Part shown: piece after piece, positions 12,270 through 23,330 of the stretch | How the letters are laid out: every line of letters begins with the position of its first letter | How positions within the stretch are numbered: the first letter of the stretch is position 1 | Source: Heracleum sosnowskyi | Taxonomy: Eukaryota > Streptophyta > Magnoliopsida > Apiales > Apiaceae | Assembly: GCA_030848705.1 (NCBI GenBank) | Contig: CM061245.1 | Location: forward strand, 64,072,006-64,136,005 | Direction of reading: 5' to 3' | Length of the DNA: 64,000 nucleotides | Notes under the pieces: generated by a model | Told to the model about the DNA's origin: nothing | The model's input: the letters and a program-made list of their open reading frames with translations, nothing else | Databases searched by the model: none | Made by a program: the position numbers and the translations under genes

Positions 12270-13548
12270 TGAAAGGCATATGTCTAGGCCTATTTGTAAA
12301 CACCGAGGATTCTACTCAACTTTAATTAAGATGTAATAAGTAAATAATAAAAATCAAATGTCATAGGAATCTCAGAAGATTATATCTGTCAAAGAATAAA
12401 GATTAAAGTCATCTACACACTTGAAGTGATTCTACATTGAAAGAAGATCAATTTGCTGATCAAGCCTCAGTGAAGTATTCAAGCTCAGTGGATTTATTAA
12501 AGTGACAGAAATTTCAAGTGGTGACAGCAAAAGATACTGGTTACAGAGTTCTTGAATGAGAAGGAAGTGAATCACTGCTTAAAGTCAAACAGATAAAGAA
12601 CAGACATTGTCGTTAGTCACTCATGAACCAGACCGTGCATTGAGTGTCAACGTACTAATATGTTTATTCTTTATCTAAGTTTTAGTGATTCAGAAATTAA
12701 TTGAGAAGTCAACTAATTCTATTTTATTCTCTTATAAATAATTAACGCTATTAAGTAAATTATTTATTAAATTAATTCTGTAAAGAATTAATTTAATACA
12801 TAATTTATTTAGTTAATTATTTAAATTAGAATAAAAATGAACTAGGAAGACTCACAAGTGAGTCTTCCCGATTGTCTTCCTAGAGTAAACCATTGTCTTC
12901 CCGGTTGTCTTCCATATTCTTTTCTTGTCTTCCCGAAAGTCTTCTAAGGCAAAAAGGATTGTTTTTCTGCTTGTCTTCCTAGTGCAATCACATTCTGTTA
13001 ATTGGCTTGCACGTGGGTTACAAAAAGAAAAGCAGTGATATAAATACAAGGAGAAGACATTACAATTCATTATTACAACACAAGACAGAAAGAAAGAAAG
13101 ACAGAGCATTCATCATTAAAACCTTCAACTACCTTCTTCATTTCTTCAACTGTAAAAGAATTCAAGATCATAAGTGAATTTATTCTTGACTTGATCTTAA
13201 CATTAAATTCATAAGGATCATTTCACTTGTACTGCTTTAGCTTTCTAGCGGATCATAATCCCTAGATTTTATATCGAACTACTTTTTAGTATTCGATCCT
13301 TTTTATTACAGAAATAGATAAATTCATGTCGAATTTATTCTAGATTTGTTTTATCAAGAACCTTTGTAATCAGTGATCAAATTGTAACATTCGTCAAGTT
13401 TAATATAAGTTATATTTAACTTGAATATTGTCTCAGTTTTATTTCGCATTAATTTGTTCTAAATTGTTAAATCTTTTAAAGGACAAATTCGATTAAACGG
13501 TATTGTTTGTATTCAACCCCCCTTCTACAAACATATCAGGACCTAACA
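12270..13548 (+). repeat. 3' LTR of E1
   Basis: 1279 bp, TG to CA, the partner of 1407-2685. TATA box at 13039-13046, GAAGAC cluster at about 12843-12988, terminal hairpin at 13505-13532. The right target duplication AAATC follows at 13549-13553. Confidence 0.95.
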
Positions 13549-13553
13549 AAATC
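13549..13553. repeat. Target-site duplication of E1 (right copy)
   Basis: AAATC, identical to 1402-1406 on the other side of the element. Confidence 0.9.
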
Positions 13554-14618
13554 ATTCTCTTTTATGGCGTGACCCTATAGGTTCAATATTAAGCCGGTAG
13601 TAGAAATAAATAATAATAAAACTATTTTATTATTATTTATATGAATTCTTCTAATTCATTAAATATGATTAATAAATTAATAATATTTATTCTACATCGT
13701 GAGTGATACTTCTCAGCATATCGCGACTATCCGGATAATATGAATTCACTGCTTAGAATACCAAGAACCTATTCAGTGACTAGTTACCATACAATGAATT
13801 CCTTCTACCCTGCAATGTCCCGATTAAATACAAGGCATGGATCTCGTATCAAGCCTATATAATTTAATCATATGCTTTCCTATTCACTATTCTTAGTTCC
13901 GATTAATTCAAATTAGAAACTTCTTTCTAATTTCATTCACTCTTGCCAGAGATTCCTGAACTAGCATAAATGGAATAACATAGGACATTCGCTTCCTTCA
14001 CTGGAAGGGGCAGATCCTTTATTGATCATTCACTATCTTCGTGCACAAATTCCTATACCCAGAAGAGCACTAATTATTGTCCCTCGAGACTAAGAGCTAA
14101 ACCAAAGTATAGTTCAGTGTACACAAGATAACTATGATGATCTCAAGTCAAAGGACACTTGTACAACCATCACTATATGAACAACTACTGACACATGAGT
14201 GAACTCCATTAGTTGTTCAACTGATCGAGTCATGTTCAGTGAACTCATTCCTAATAAGCACCTACATACTAGCTATAGTGTCAACACACAAATATCTATG
14301 AGAACAGACATCCTTCATAATGAAGCAAGCATAGTATGTACCGATCTTTGCGGATTAATTAACTACCAATTAATTATCCTACGACCATGAACTATTTAAG
14401 TTTAGAGTTATCATATTTAAGGTCTCATTATCATGATCTCATCATAATCCACTAAAGCTTTACTCTAAACTATGGATCATCTAATTTAACACTTTAAATA
14501 GATAAAGCCCGTTACAAAACATATTACCATTTTATTAATTTAAACAAACTTGAATCAGATTGAACAAAGTGTCTCCTAACTCTTCATCCGTGATTGGATT
14601 TAGGACACACATTTTTCA
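13554..14618 (-). mobile_element. Right part of the reverse LTR-like element interrupted by E1
   Basis: Noncoding. On the minus strand it begins TGAAAAATGTGTGTCC at 14618, exactly where the cB pol reading frame stops matching its relatives. It therefore looks like the start of an LTR inserted into pol. It leads, across E1, into 1-1406 with its TATA box. No open frame of interest. The target duplication (candidate TGCTT at 14619-14623) cannot be confirmed because the other end is outside the window. Confidence 0.55.
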
Positions 14619-15621
14619 TGCTTCAGCCCAAAAGTAAGTGGGAAGTTTTGATTCATTTAACATTGTCCTTGCTGCTTCAACCAAGGTTCTGTTCTTCCTT
14701 TCCACTACTCCATTCTGTTGAGGAGTTCTTGGTCCTGAATATTGTCTTGATATTCCTTTCTCTGAGCAAAAATCATTAAGAACTGCATTCTTGAATTCAG
14801 TTCCATTGTCTGATCTGATTGTCCGCACAGGTAGCTTAGCTTCCACTTCTATCTTCTTGATGTGATCAATGATTAGTTGTGTTGCTTCATCCTTTGAATG
14901 TAAGAATAACACCCATGTGTACTTGGAGTAGTCATCCACCATCACTAATGCACATCTTTTTCTTGAAAGTGACATAACATTGACTGGACCAAATAAATCC
15001 ATATGAATCAACTGAAGAGGTTCAGCAATGCTTGTCATTTCTCTGCTTCTGTGTGATGCCTTCTTAGACTTCCTTTTTTTCACATGCTTCACATAGTCCA
15101 TCCTGATAAAATTCCATCAGGGGCAACCCTCTCACTAACTCTCTCTTTACCAAAGAGTTCATAGTTTTGAAGTTGAAGTGTGAGAGCTTCTTATGCCATA
15201 GCCAACTTTGTTCTGAAGATGCCTTACTGTAGAAACATGTAACTTCTCCTTCACTGGTAGAACTTAAGTCAGCTATAAAAAAATTTCCTTTTCTCACTCC
15301 CAGTAGAGCAAGCTTCTCATCCTTCCTGTTTGTGATCAAGCACTTGTCCTTTATGAAATCTACATTGTATCCTTTATCACAGAATTGACTGATACTTAGA
15401 AGATTGTGCTTCAATCCTTCAACAAGAGAGATGTTTTCAATGATGACATTCCCAATTCTCAGATTACCATATCCCGTAGTGAATCCTTTGTTGTCATCTC
15501 CAAAGGTTACAATCAGACTGGTCTTCTTAACCACCTCTGTAAGCAGGGACTCTTCTCCTGTCATGTGTCTAGAGCAGCCACTATCCAGAATCCACACGAC
15601 CTTTGAGCTTTTAACCTTACC
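14619..15621 (-). pseudogene. pol: cB pol fragment: protease to integrase
   Basis: Exon-like start GGT at 15621, directly after a TTGCAG acceptor-like site. Protease DSGCSRHMTG, then the pre-integrase HKKLSHFNF segment, then integrase with MDLFGPV, SDNGTEF and GVVERKNR, ending at YFWAEA where the inserted segment begins. A frameshift near 15090 separates the protease/pre-integrase part from the integrase part. RT and RNase H are not in the window. Confidence 0.88.
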
Positions 15622-16688
15622 CTGCAATCACAGATTGATTAAGCGGACTTTGGTACCCAAACTTGTTTGGGTCCTGAAGGTTTAGATACTTTAATAGGAG
15701 TAACATTCAAGTTAGTCTTAACTTGTTTGACTTTCATGTTGTCTGTGGATTTATCGTTTTTACTATTAGTGCTACTAGATTCATTCATCAACTTAAAATA
15801 AGCATGCATGATATTGTATGCACAAAGTAAACACTATTTATTTCCACATGGTTCATGAAGATCAGGCATGTCAGACATGTTATGCATTTCAGAAGTAACA
15901 GCATTTTCTACTTTAACCTTTTTACATGCATGTGTAAGGTGTCCACTAGAATTACAATTAGTTCACAACTTCCTAGATGCAATGGGAGAAGATGAAACAA
16001 TATTCTGATTAACACTAGCTTTCCCATTCCTATTCTTTTTAGCCTTCCTAACCTTATTGCCTAAATCAGTTTTAGGTAATTCAGTTTTTACTGACTTCCT
16101 AGGCAACTTAGTCTTTATCTCAGCTTCCTTCAATAAATCCTCCTCAAGCAATTCTTGTCTTATGATTAGATCATCCTCATTAAAAGGTGCTGAAACAGGC
16201 TTAACAAAAACTGGACAATCTACATCCTTAAGAATATGTGGAGTATCCTTCTTGACAGCTGAAGATGTCACAGGAAATTCCACTATCTTCTTTCCAGTTC
16301 TTTTGTTGTAGTCAAATCCTATAGCAGTTTTATTCCCCAAGGTCTGATTATCAATTATTTCCTTAGGAATTAGGGTGGAGTTCTTATATACATTTAGTTT
16401 CAAATCTAGGTCTGAAATATGCTTCCTGAGGATAGTCTCTATCTCATCATTACACTTGACCTTGTTCTCTAAGTACTCATTCGTCTGTCTAAGATATTCT
16501 AATGTGACAGCTACAAACATTAGTTCTTCATTCTTAGATTCTAGATTTTTAATCTTAAGAACTAGTTTAGCATTTTCCATTTCTGATGCTAGCATGCTTG
16601 TGTGTACATTAAACAATTCTACACTAAGATCTTGAACAGTTTTCTTGTACTCAGAATTAGACATGTCAATTGTTGTTAAGACAGGTAC
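15622..16688 (-). other. Putative retained intron over the cB gag C-terminus
   Basis: On the minus strand GTAC begins at 16688 and TTGCAG ends at 15622, giving 1067 bases. Both flanking frames are phase 0. CTTAAT, a good branch-point match, overlaps the Gag stop 17 bases before the intron end. The layout matches E3 and F4. Confidence 0.5.
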
Positions 16689-17794
16689 CTAAGATGATTG
16701 TGGTGATTCCTCTGAAGAGTCAGCCATTAGGGCAAGATTTACATACTCTTCCTCTTCATCCGAATTAGTATCATCCCAGCTTTTTCCATCTACAATATAA
16801 GCTTTTCCTTTCTGCTTTCCAGATAAGGCTTCCAGTTGTTGTTTCAACTTGGCATTCTCTTTCTTCAAATCCTCATAAGGGTTTCTCTTGAAACAAATGT
16901 GGCTAAACTTTGCAGCTAAGTACGCCATGGTTTTGTCTTCCATTTGCTCAAGCTCTTCTAGGGTGTAGTAATCACTTTCATCAGCACCCAGATTTGCAGA
17001 ATCCATTTCAGCCTCTATAATCACCTCCTTTCCAGCTCTAGGTGTTTGAACCTCAATATCAGAAGTTGTTGGTTCATTCACTACAAGTGCAGCTGATCTT
17101 GCGAGTGCAGAGTTCTTGTTGTCCACTGTCCCTGGTCCGTAGATTATCACTTTTTGTTCTTGCTCCATCTCATAAGTTTTAAGCTTTCCATAAATCATTT
17201 CCAATGGCATCTTAGTAAAGTCTATTCTTTCTCTTATGGATGAGGACTTGTGTTCTACATGATGGGGCAGTGTCATCATTAACTTCCTGTTTGTCTCTCT
17301 AAGAGGATAGGTCTTCCCTTTCATTGATAATTCATTCAGCAGCTTAGTATACTTCTCAAAGACCTGAGTTATACTTTCTCCAATTCCTTCACGTCTTCAG
17401 TTTTCCTGCACGTCTTCAGTTCCTTCCATTATCAACTTTATGGTATCCCACATTTGTTTCCCGCTCACACAGTTCATAAGCTGATAACTCATTTCCTTGT
17501 CCGTGGAGTCTGTCAATATCAGCATCAAACCTGTATCCAATCGAATCAGTTCCTTGTCGGTATCTGTGTACTTAGGCAGTTCCTTTGGAATAGAACTTTG
17601 AGGAACTCTAGTACCTTCAGGTGTTGTGGTTTCACCTACTGATTTCATTGGTACAAACGGTCTGTTCTCTAGAATGCCAATACATAATGGATTAGATGCC
17701 TTGATAAATAACAGCATTTTCATCTTCCACAAACCGAAACCATCTCTAGTGAAGGGGGAACTTTAATACCAGCAGTTGTCTTTGGAGCACTCAT
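15639..17794 (-). pseudogene. gag: cB gag, including the intron-like C-terminal extension
   Basis: ATG at 17794. A one-base shift in a C run near 17745 and further breaks near 17397 and 17330 disrupt the N-terminal half. The body (17324-16689) ends in an acidic WDDTNSDEEEE stretch and NLALMA, then TAG followed by GTAC. Beyond this, 16664-15963 is a coiled-coil-rich extension ending in a knuckle-like NCNSSGHLTHAC, whose first cysteine position is a TGA stop. The remainder ends in VWVPKSA and TAA at 15641-15639. 16688-15622 fits a phase-0 intron with GT and AG ends. Confidence 0.75.
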
Positions 17795-17940
17795 GGTGTC
17801 TGAAAATTTCAAATTATTTAAAATTCAAGAAATTCCAATAAAATGAAAAATTTTGAAAATTAAAAAATTTGCTTCAAATTTTCAAGCCTTGTTTGATTTT
17901 GGTCTCATTCACCGGATCTGATTTGTACGTCAATCAAGAA

Positions 17941-17954
17941 GCCATGATACCAAT
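17941..17954 (-). other. Primer-binding site of cB
   Basis: On the minus strand ATTGGTATCATGGC follows the LTR. This is a diverged version of the initiator-tRNA complement (CATGGC in place of CAGAGC). Confidence 0.7.
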
Positions 17955-19095
17955 TGTTAGGTCCAAAGTATCGTAGAAGGGGGGGGGGGGGGTTGAATAC
18001 GATACTCACAAATTATTCAATTTCGTTCACGGATAATTCTTTCAGTTCTAGTCGGGGAATATATCGTTTTATAAATATAAACCGCGAGGGGTGCTACAAA
18101 TCTAATCCGTAGGATTAGTTTCAATGAGTTCAGGTTATCGTAATCAATACAAACTATAGAAATTAAGGCACTATAAATTTTCTTCTGTCAATGTTCTTGA
18201 GCTCTTAAATTTTTCAGTCTCTTTTGATTAACTGCCAACAACCAACTGAATAAGACACTGTCTTCATCCTCGTAAATGTAGACTTCTTTGAAAAACTATC
18301 GAACCATTTTGTGGAATAATCCTGGCTGTCCAATTTTTCATCAACCTGACAAAGTGAAGAAATCTTTCACCTGCTCCTTATTTAAAAACTATCGAAAGGA
18401 TTAGTTTTTACATCATTCGATAGATTTTAAATAAAATCTATCGAATGGAAAAGATTTCCTTCAATGGTTTTTTGTTCAACTTCATTTGATCCACTTCGAT
18501 GGTTTTTCTAAAATGAAAACCATCGAATCCTTTCTTCTTTCACTTTGACCCTGGAAGTTTCTTTTCTTTTTCAGCAAGTGATTTGTACTTTCATTTAAAC
18601 CTAAACATACCTTGTAATATTCTTTTCACTTTCAGGATGTTTCAGATTTAGACTTAAATCAACTTCTTCCGAGATGATAAACACTTGATCTTTTAGGTGC
18701 TGACAACTGGTGCAACTAGTCTGGTTCACAGATGACTAACACTCGATCAATACTTTCATGTCTTCAATTCAATGTTGTTGATAAGTCCTTTGTCGTTCTG
18801 GTTGCTTCAATAAAATCACTGGAATCCTATGGTACTAACTCTTAATCATTCAAATACTTCTGGAGTCTTGAAAGTCTTGTTTCTTTATTTGTCACTGAGG
18901 CTTGAACATATTAATGAACTTCTTTCCGTGACCTGTTTACGGACTTCAAGAATACATACCATATTTTGATTTTTTGAGTTTACCTTTTTTTCTTTACTTC
19001 TGGATTCCTGTGCTTCTATTAATATTATTGTCTGTCTTATCCTTTGTTGAGTTGAAGTTATTTCTGTTACATCTTATGTTACATTATGCTTTACA
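17955..19095 (-). repeat. 5' LTR of cB
   Basis: 1141 bp. On the minus strand it starts TGTAAAGCATAATG and ends GGACCTAACA. It matches the solo LTR at 45868-47000 from end to end. It holds a cluster of CATTCGATAG/CTATCGAATG inverted words (about 18290-18535) and the terminal hairpin (17967-18006) with a long G tract in the loop. Confidence 0.9.
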
Positions 19096-19671
19096 GTCTT
19101 CAATTTTATGAATTTTTGGGTTATCAATTATATTGGGCTTATATATAAATTAGAACTTTACATTATTTTGATGTAATAAATAATATTTTTTATTTTTAAA
19201 ATTAGAATATATATAAAAAAATAGTCTTGAGAAAAAAAAGAGGAATTGAATAAAAAATACTTTTTTATTTTTTAAAAATGAGAAAAAAGAGAAAAAAGTA
19301 ATAAAATGTAAAATAATTGCAAATATTGATTAATAAAATATTATTCAATCTAAAAAATAGACAAATTAGAAATACAAGGTAAAACATTTGAAACGATTGC
19401 TTAGAACCATTTTTATTATTTTTAAAAAATAAAACTAAAAAAACTAGCAATAATACACAACTTTTTTTGAACGAGTGACTCTCTGTATGGTTTCACATGT
19501 GTTTCACTATAGTTCGAACTAAAATTATAATTAATAGTGGTAAATGCAATAAAAAGTATCTATCCTAAAGTATAAAGGATATTTAGGATTTTTTATAAAT
19601 TTATTTTATTTTTTGACTACATATTTAATTATTAAAAGCCAAAAAACGAATAAAAAAAATAAAAAGTTCTC
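19096..19671. other. AT-rich noncoding stretch
   Basis: Very AT-rich. No gene, RNA or repeat was recognised apart from the candidate target duplication GTCTT at its left edge. Its last ~60 bp is loosely mirrored, as poly-A/T-rich sequence, to the right of the hairpins at 22650-22700, so it may hold the end of the Mutator-like element. Confidence 0.4.
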
Positions 19672-19724
19672 CCCGCAATGAGGCATTGCGGGAGTCCTGT
19701 CCTCCGCAATGTTTCATTGCGGGA
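19672..19724. repeat. Hairpin pair 1 (CCGCAATGA type)
   Basis: Two short inverted repeats, 19672-19692 (CCCGCAATGAGG..) and 19702-19724. Each folds as CCCGCAATG with CATTGCGGG. Similar pairs occur at 22650-22700, 22990-23040, 23831-23884 and 25014-25065. They lie just outside the transposase gene and may be its terminal or subterminal recognition sites. Confidence 0.6.
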
Positions 19725-19856
19725 GTCGAAACCTGGTACCTTTCCCTACTCCCCTTTTTTCCAACATTCCTTTTTCTTTTCTTCTTCCCCTTTTCTCCCA
19801 CCATTTTCTTTCTTGCACTTTGGAGTACAAAAATTAAGGTTAGTCCTCTAATTAGT

Positions 19857-22368
19857 ATGGCTTCATTTTTATTTGGTGATTCTAGTTCATCTATTGAGCA
19901 TAATGGTTATGATTATTATACACCGCCCGTTACAAAAAAAGTGTGCGTTTCGTAAATTATTTGTTGATGATGACATTCTAGATGTTGATAGTAATGATAA
20001 TGTTGGTAAACAAAAAATGAATATGGATGAAACTATAGATGTTGATAGTAATGATAATGTTGGTAAACAAAAAATGAATATGGATGAAACTATAGATGTT
20101 GATGGTGATGATAATGTTGGTGGAAATGATTGTGATTTTAATGATGAAGAAGAAGAGGATATTATGATGGAGGAAAATGATGATGATAATGATAAGGACG
20201 ATGATAATGATTGTGAGTTTACATTTTCGAATATCAATGATGTTGTGCCTTGTGTTGGTATGATTTTTGATACATTAGATGAGGCGGAAAAGTTTTATAG
20301 GGATTATGGTCGAAATATCGGATTTGATATAATAATTTGGAATACTCACAGGCATACACGTAGTCATGATCCATCATCTCGTATGTTTATTTGTAAGAAA
20401 GGTGGAAGATTGGCACCAGATTCTCATGGTAAAGGAAAACAAATTAGAGATGTAATTCCACGAACGGATTGTCGTGCAAGAATGTGTGTTGCTCATCAAG
20501 TGAAAATGAACAAATGGAAAATAACTTCGATCAATTTGAAGCACAATCATGCTATGGTAACACCGAATAAAACACAATTTTTTAGACGGCCACACAACAT
20601 AGATCTCATCACCCGATCATTGATTGAGTTGTTTAACAAATCGGGGATCGAGACGGCAAAAATTATGAGATTACTTAGTGAGTCAAGTGGAGGTTTTCAA
20701 AATATAGGGTTTTCTAATCAAAACATACGTAATGTCATACGTGATATTCGGCGCCGAGTGTTTGATGAAGGTGATGCGGAGTGTGGTTTGGTCTTGTTAC
20801 GGAAATTACAACAAGAAAGTAGTAATGGTGAATTTTTCTACCGTGTGGATGATGAGAATCGTGTTAGGGGTTTGGTGTGGGTTGATCCTTGATCCAAGAA
20901 CGCTTACAAGAATTTTGGCGATGTGGTTACATTCGACTCAACTTATCGGACGAACCGATATTGTATGCCTTTCATACCTATCACGGGGGTGAACCACCAC
21001 TACCAAAATATCTTGTTTGGATTTGAACTCGTAAGGGATGAGAAAGAGGAATCTTATAAATGGGTTTTAGAAACATGGTTGGAAGCCGTAGACAATAAAC
21101 CGCCCACTGCAATTATCATCGATCAAGACGTTGCTTTGGGAAATGTTATTGCCGAGGTTATGCCACAAACAAAACATACATATTATACATGGCATATAAG
21201 TAGTAAATTTTCGGAGAATTTATCTACTTTATACACCAATTATCCGGAATTCAAAACGGATTTTAATGCATGTGTGTACAAGTTGTTGACACCCATGGAA
21301 TTCGAAGGTAGGTGGGAAGATTTGGTCGCGAAATACCAACTTCAAGATCATGTTTGGCTAAACCAAATGTTTCGTATTAGAGATAAATGGATTGGTGCTT
21401 ATACAAAACAATATTTTGTCGCCGGTATGACCACTACCTCACGGAGCGAATCCATGAATGCTTTTTTTGATGAATATGTGCAAGCATCTACCGGGTTGAA
21501 AGAATTCATTGAGAACTCACAAAAGTCTTTGGAGGCACAATATCTTAGGGAGGTTACAGGCGACTACGATACCGAGGAAACGGCAAGGAAGTTAGTATTG
21601 CACTCGTCCTTGGAAATTGATGCATCCAAAATTTACACGAAAGAAATGTTTAAGCATTTTCAAAAAGAGTTGTTAAAAAGCGCATCTTATATTATGAAAA
21701 GGGCTCAAAATAGTGGAAGTTGGTTAAAAATGTACTTGGTTGAGAAGTCTACAGTGACGAAGAATTGTTGAAGAAGGTATCGAATATTGGTTTCTAGTGA
21801 AGGAACGATTGAATGTGCTTGTAACAAATTTGAACATTCTGGAATGCTTTGTAAACACATCATTCATTACCTATCCAAGAAAGATAGAACCAAAATACCA
21901 AGCGATTACATCATGCCTAGGTGGACAAGGAATGGCAACAAAATTGCGGGACCTTTACCGTACACCCCTCCCGTTCTTGCTAATGTTGGTGAAACACAAA
22001 CCTCAAGGTATAGTACATTGTGTAAATCTTTTCAAAGTTTAGGTGCTATTAGTAGTTGTTCCATCAAGCGCTTCAAGTATGTAATGAATGTGATTGAGAG
22101 AGAGAAGTGTAACGTGAACAATATTTTTCCGCAAGAAGAACATAACGAAATAACGCATGAGTCGTTTCGTCAAGAAGACTACCAACATGATCCGATTTTC
22201 GATCCTCCAATGTCACAAAATAAGGGACGAAAGAAGCAAGGAAGATATAAAAGTGTTATTGAAACGTCAACTTCAAATACCAAGCAAAGAAAGTGCGGGA
22301 GATGTGGGTTGATAGGAGGAAACCATGATAGAAGAAATTGTACTTTTGAACCTGGTCAATTCAAGTAG
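19857..22368 (+). pseudogene. FAR1/Mutator-like (MULE) transposase, broken
   Basis: Begins MASFLFGD at 19857. Acidic N-terminal region with a 19-residue tandem duplication; FAR1-type DNA-binding domain (about 20265-20600: EAEKFYRDYGRNIGF, the CRARM cysteine, KHNHAM); MULE transposase domain (about 20900-21500: FDSTYRTN, IIDQD, SRSESMNAFFDEY); SWIM zinc finger CACNKFEHSGMLCKH near 21815; C-terminal knuckle CGRCGLIGGNHDRRNC near 22290. Three lesions: a one-base length change in the A run at 19934-19940, TGA at 20890-20892 and TGA at 21769-21771. All other parts share one frame. It would bind and cut element ends. A domesticated FAR1 host gene is less likely given the lesions and flanking hairpins. 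Confidence 0.88.
19981..20094 (+). repeat. 57-bp tandem duplication in the transposase gene
   Basis: Two identical 57-bp units encode DVDSNDNVGKQKMNMDETI twice in the acidic N-terminal region, followed by a diverged third start (DVDGDDNVGG). It keeps frame. Confidence 0.9.
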
Positions 22369-22606
22369 ACCAAATTTTATTTTGTAATATTTGAACCTAA
22401 TTTTCAATTTTATAGAGTACAATTTCGTATTAAAGCTAAATTCAATTCATGTAAATATTCCCAAAAAATAATAATTATAATTGAAATATAATGAATAAAA
22501 TAAAACTAAAAGATAGTGAATATTAAGCGTTAAAATATTACATTATTGTAAAAAAATTACATTATTGTTTATGTTTTAAAAAAAATTAAACTGTCTTAAA
22601 ACAGGG

Positions 22607-23085
22607 GAGAAACATGGGAAAACAGAGGAAAACTTCTGACTCCTCACCCCCCGCGATGCATCATTGCGGGAGTAATGAGCCCCGCTATAACTCATTGCGG
22701 AGGTCTAGTTAACATTTTTTTAACTTTTTATTTAATTCAAAAAAAGGAATATTATATTCCTTTAAAAATTAGAAATTATCATAATTTTCAATTAAGAAAT
22801 TTTAAAATTAATATGAAAATTAGTTTTCGAATAAGTTAAAAAATTAAAAAATAAGAAAACTAACTTTTATATTAATTTAAAAAAAATTAATTGACAAATA
22901 TGACAATTTCTAATTTTTAAAGGAATATTATGATATAATATTCCTTTTTTTGAATTAAATAAAAAGTAAAAAAAATGTTAACTAGACCTCCGCAATGAGT
23001 TATAGCGGGGCTCATTACTCCCGCAATGATGCATCGCGGGGGTGAGGAGGCAGAAGTTTTCCTCTGTTTTTTCCCATGTTTTTAT
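22607..23085. repeat. Large inverted repeat carrying hairpin pairs 2 and 3
   Basis: The left arm (22607 to about 22780) and right arm (about 22900 to 23085) are near-perfect reverse complements, centred near 22840. The arms share CATGGGAAAA, the hairpin pairs (22650-22670 with 22681-22700; 22990-23009 with 23020-23040), GGTCTAGTTAAC and GGAATATTAT. No coding potential. It looks like a foldback element or an inverted duplication of the transposon end. 22369-22606, between the transposase stop and this repeat, is AT-rich and empty. Confidence 0.8.
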
Positions 23086-23330
23086 GATATGAAAATCGTT
23101 AAATTATTTCGAATTTTCTACACATATTAAACCAAATCAGCCCAAAAACATAAAACAACAAACTCAAACCATGATTAAAACATTTAACAAAATCAAAACT
23201 GATCAAATACACAAATACAAATATCTTCTTCATTGAATCAACTAAAATTCCAGGACTGAGTTCATAAGCATACCGATTACATCGAAATTAAAAATATTAC
23301 AACACCATAAAACAGCAAAACAACAATATG

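Larger units (their letters stand above)
1407..13548 (+). mobile_element. E1: complete Sirevirus-type Ty1/copia retrotransposon
   Basis: A full-length 12.1-kb element in the order LTR, primer site, gag, pol, spacer, env-like gene, polypurine tract, LTR. Both LTRs are 1279 bp and differ by about two dozen substitutions by eye, with no net length change, so it is a fairly recent insertion. Flanking AAATC duplications prove the boundaries. It sits inside the reverse LTR-like segment (1-1406 plus 13554-14618). All three genes are broken, so it cannot move without help. gag and pol are joined exactly where related copies have splice-site-like sequences, so this copy may derive from a spliced RNA. 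Confidence 0.95.
14619..19095 (-). mobile_element. cB: 5' part of a reverse Sirevirus element
   Basis: Read on the minus strand: 5' LTR (17955-19095), primer site, gag, then pol up to mid-integrase, where the LTR-like segment ends it at 14618. The rest should lie beyond the left edge. The LTR matches the solo LTR at 45868-47000. Target duplication candidate GTCTT at 19096-19100; its partner is off-window. Several frameshifts and stops show it is old. Confidence 0.88.

Noticed and set aside
14016..14400. Protein-coding gene in the LTR-like segment (for example 14199-14390)
   Set aside because: Short frame with no recognisable domain or codon bias, within sequence that behaves as noncoding LTR.
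19672..19724. CRISPR-like or rRNA-like repeats
   Set aside because: The window is plant nuclear DNA. The repeats are irregularly spaced hairpin pairs with no spacer pattern.
19857..22368. Host FAR1/FHY3 regulatory gene
   Set aside because: Two stops, a frameshift, no introns and flanking transposon-like hairpins favour a dead MULE.
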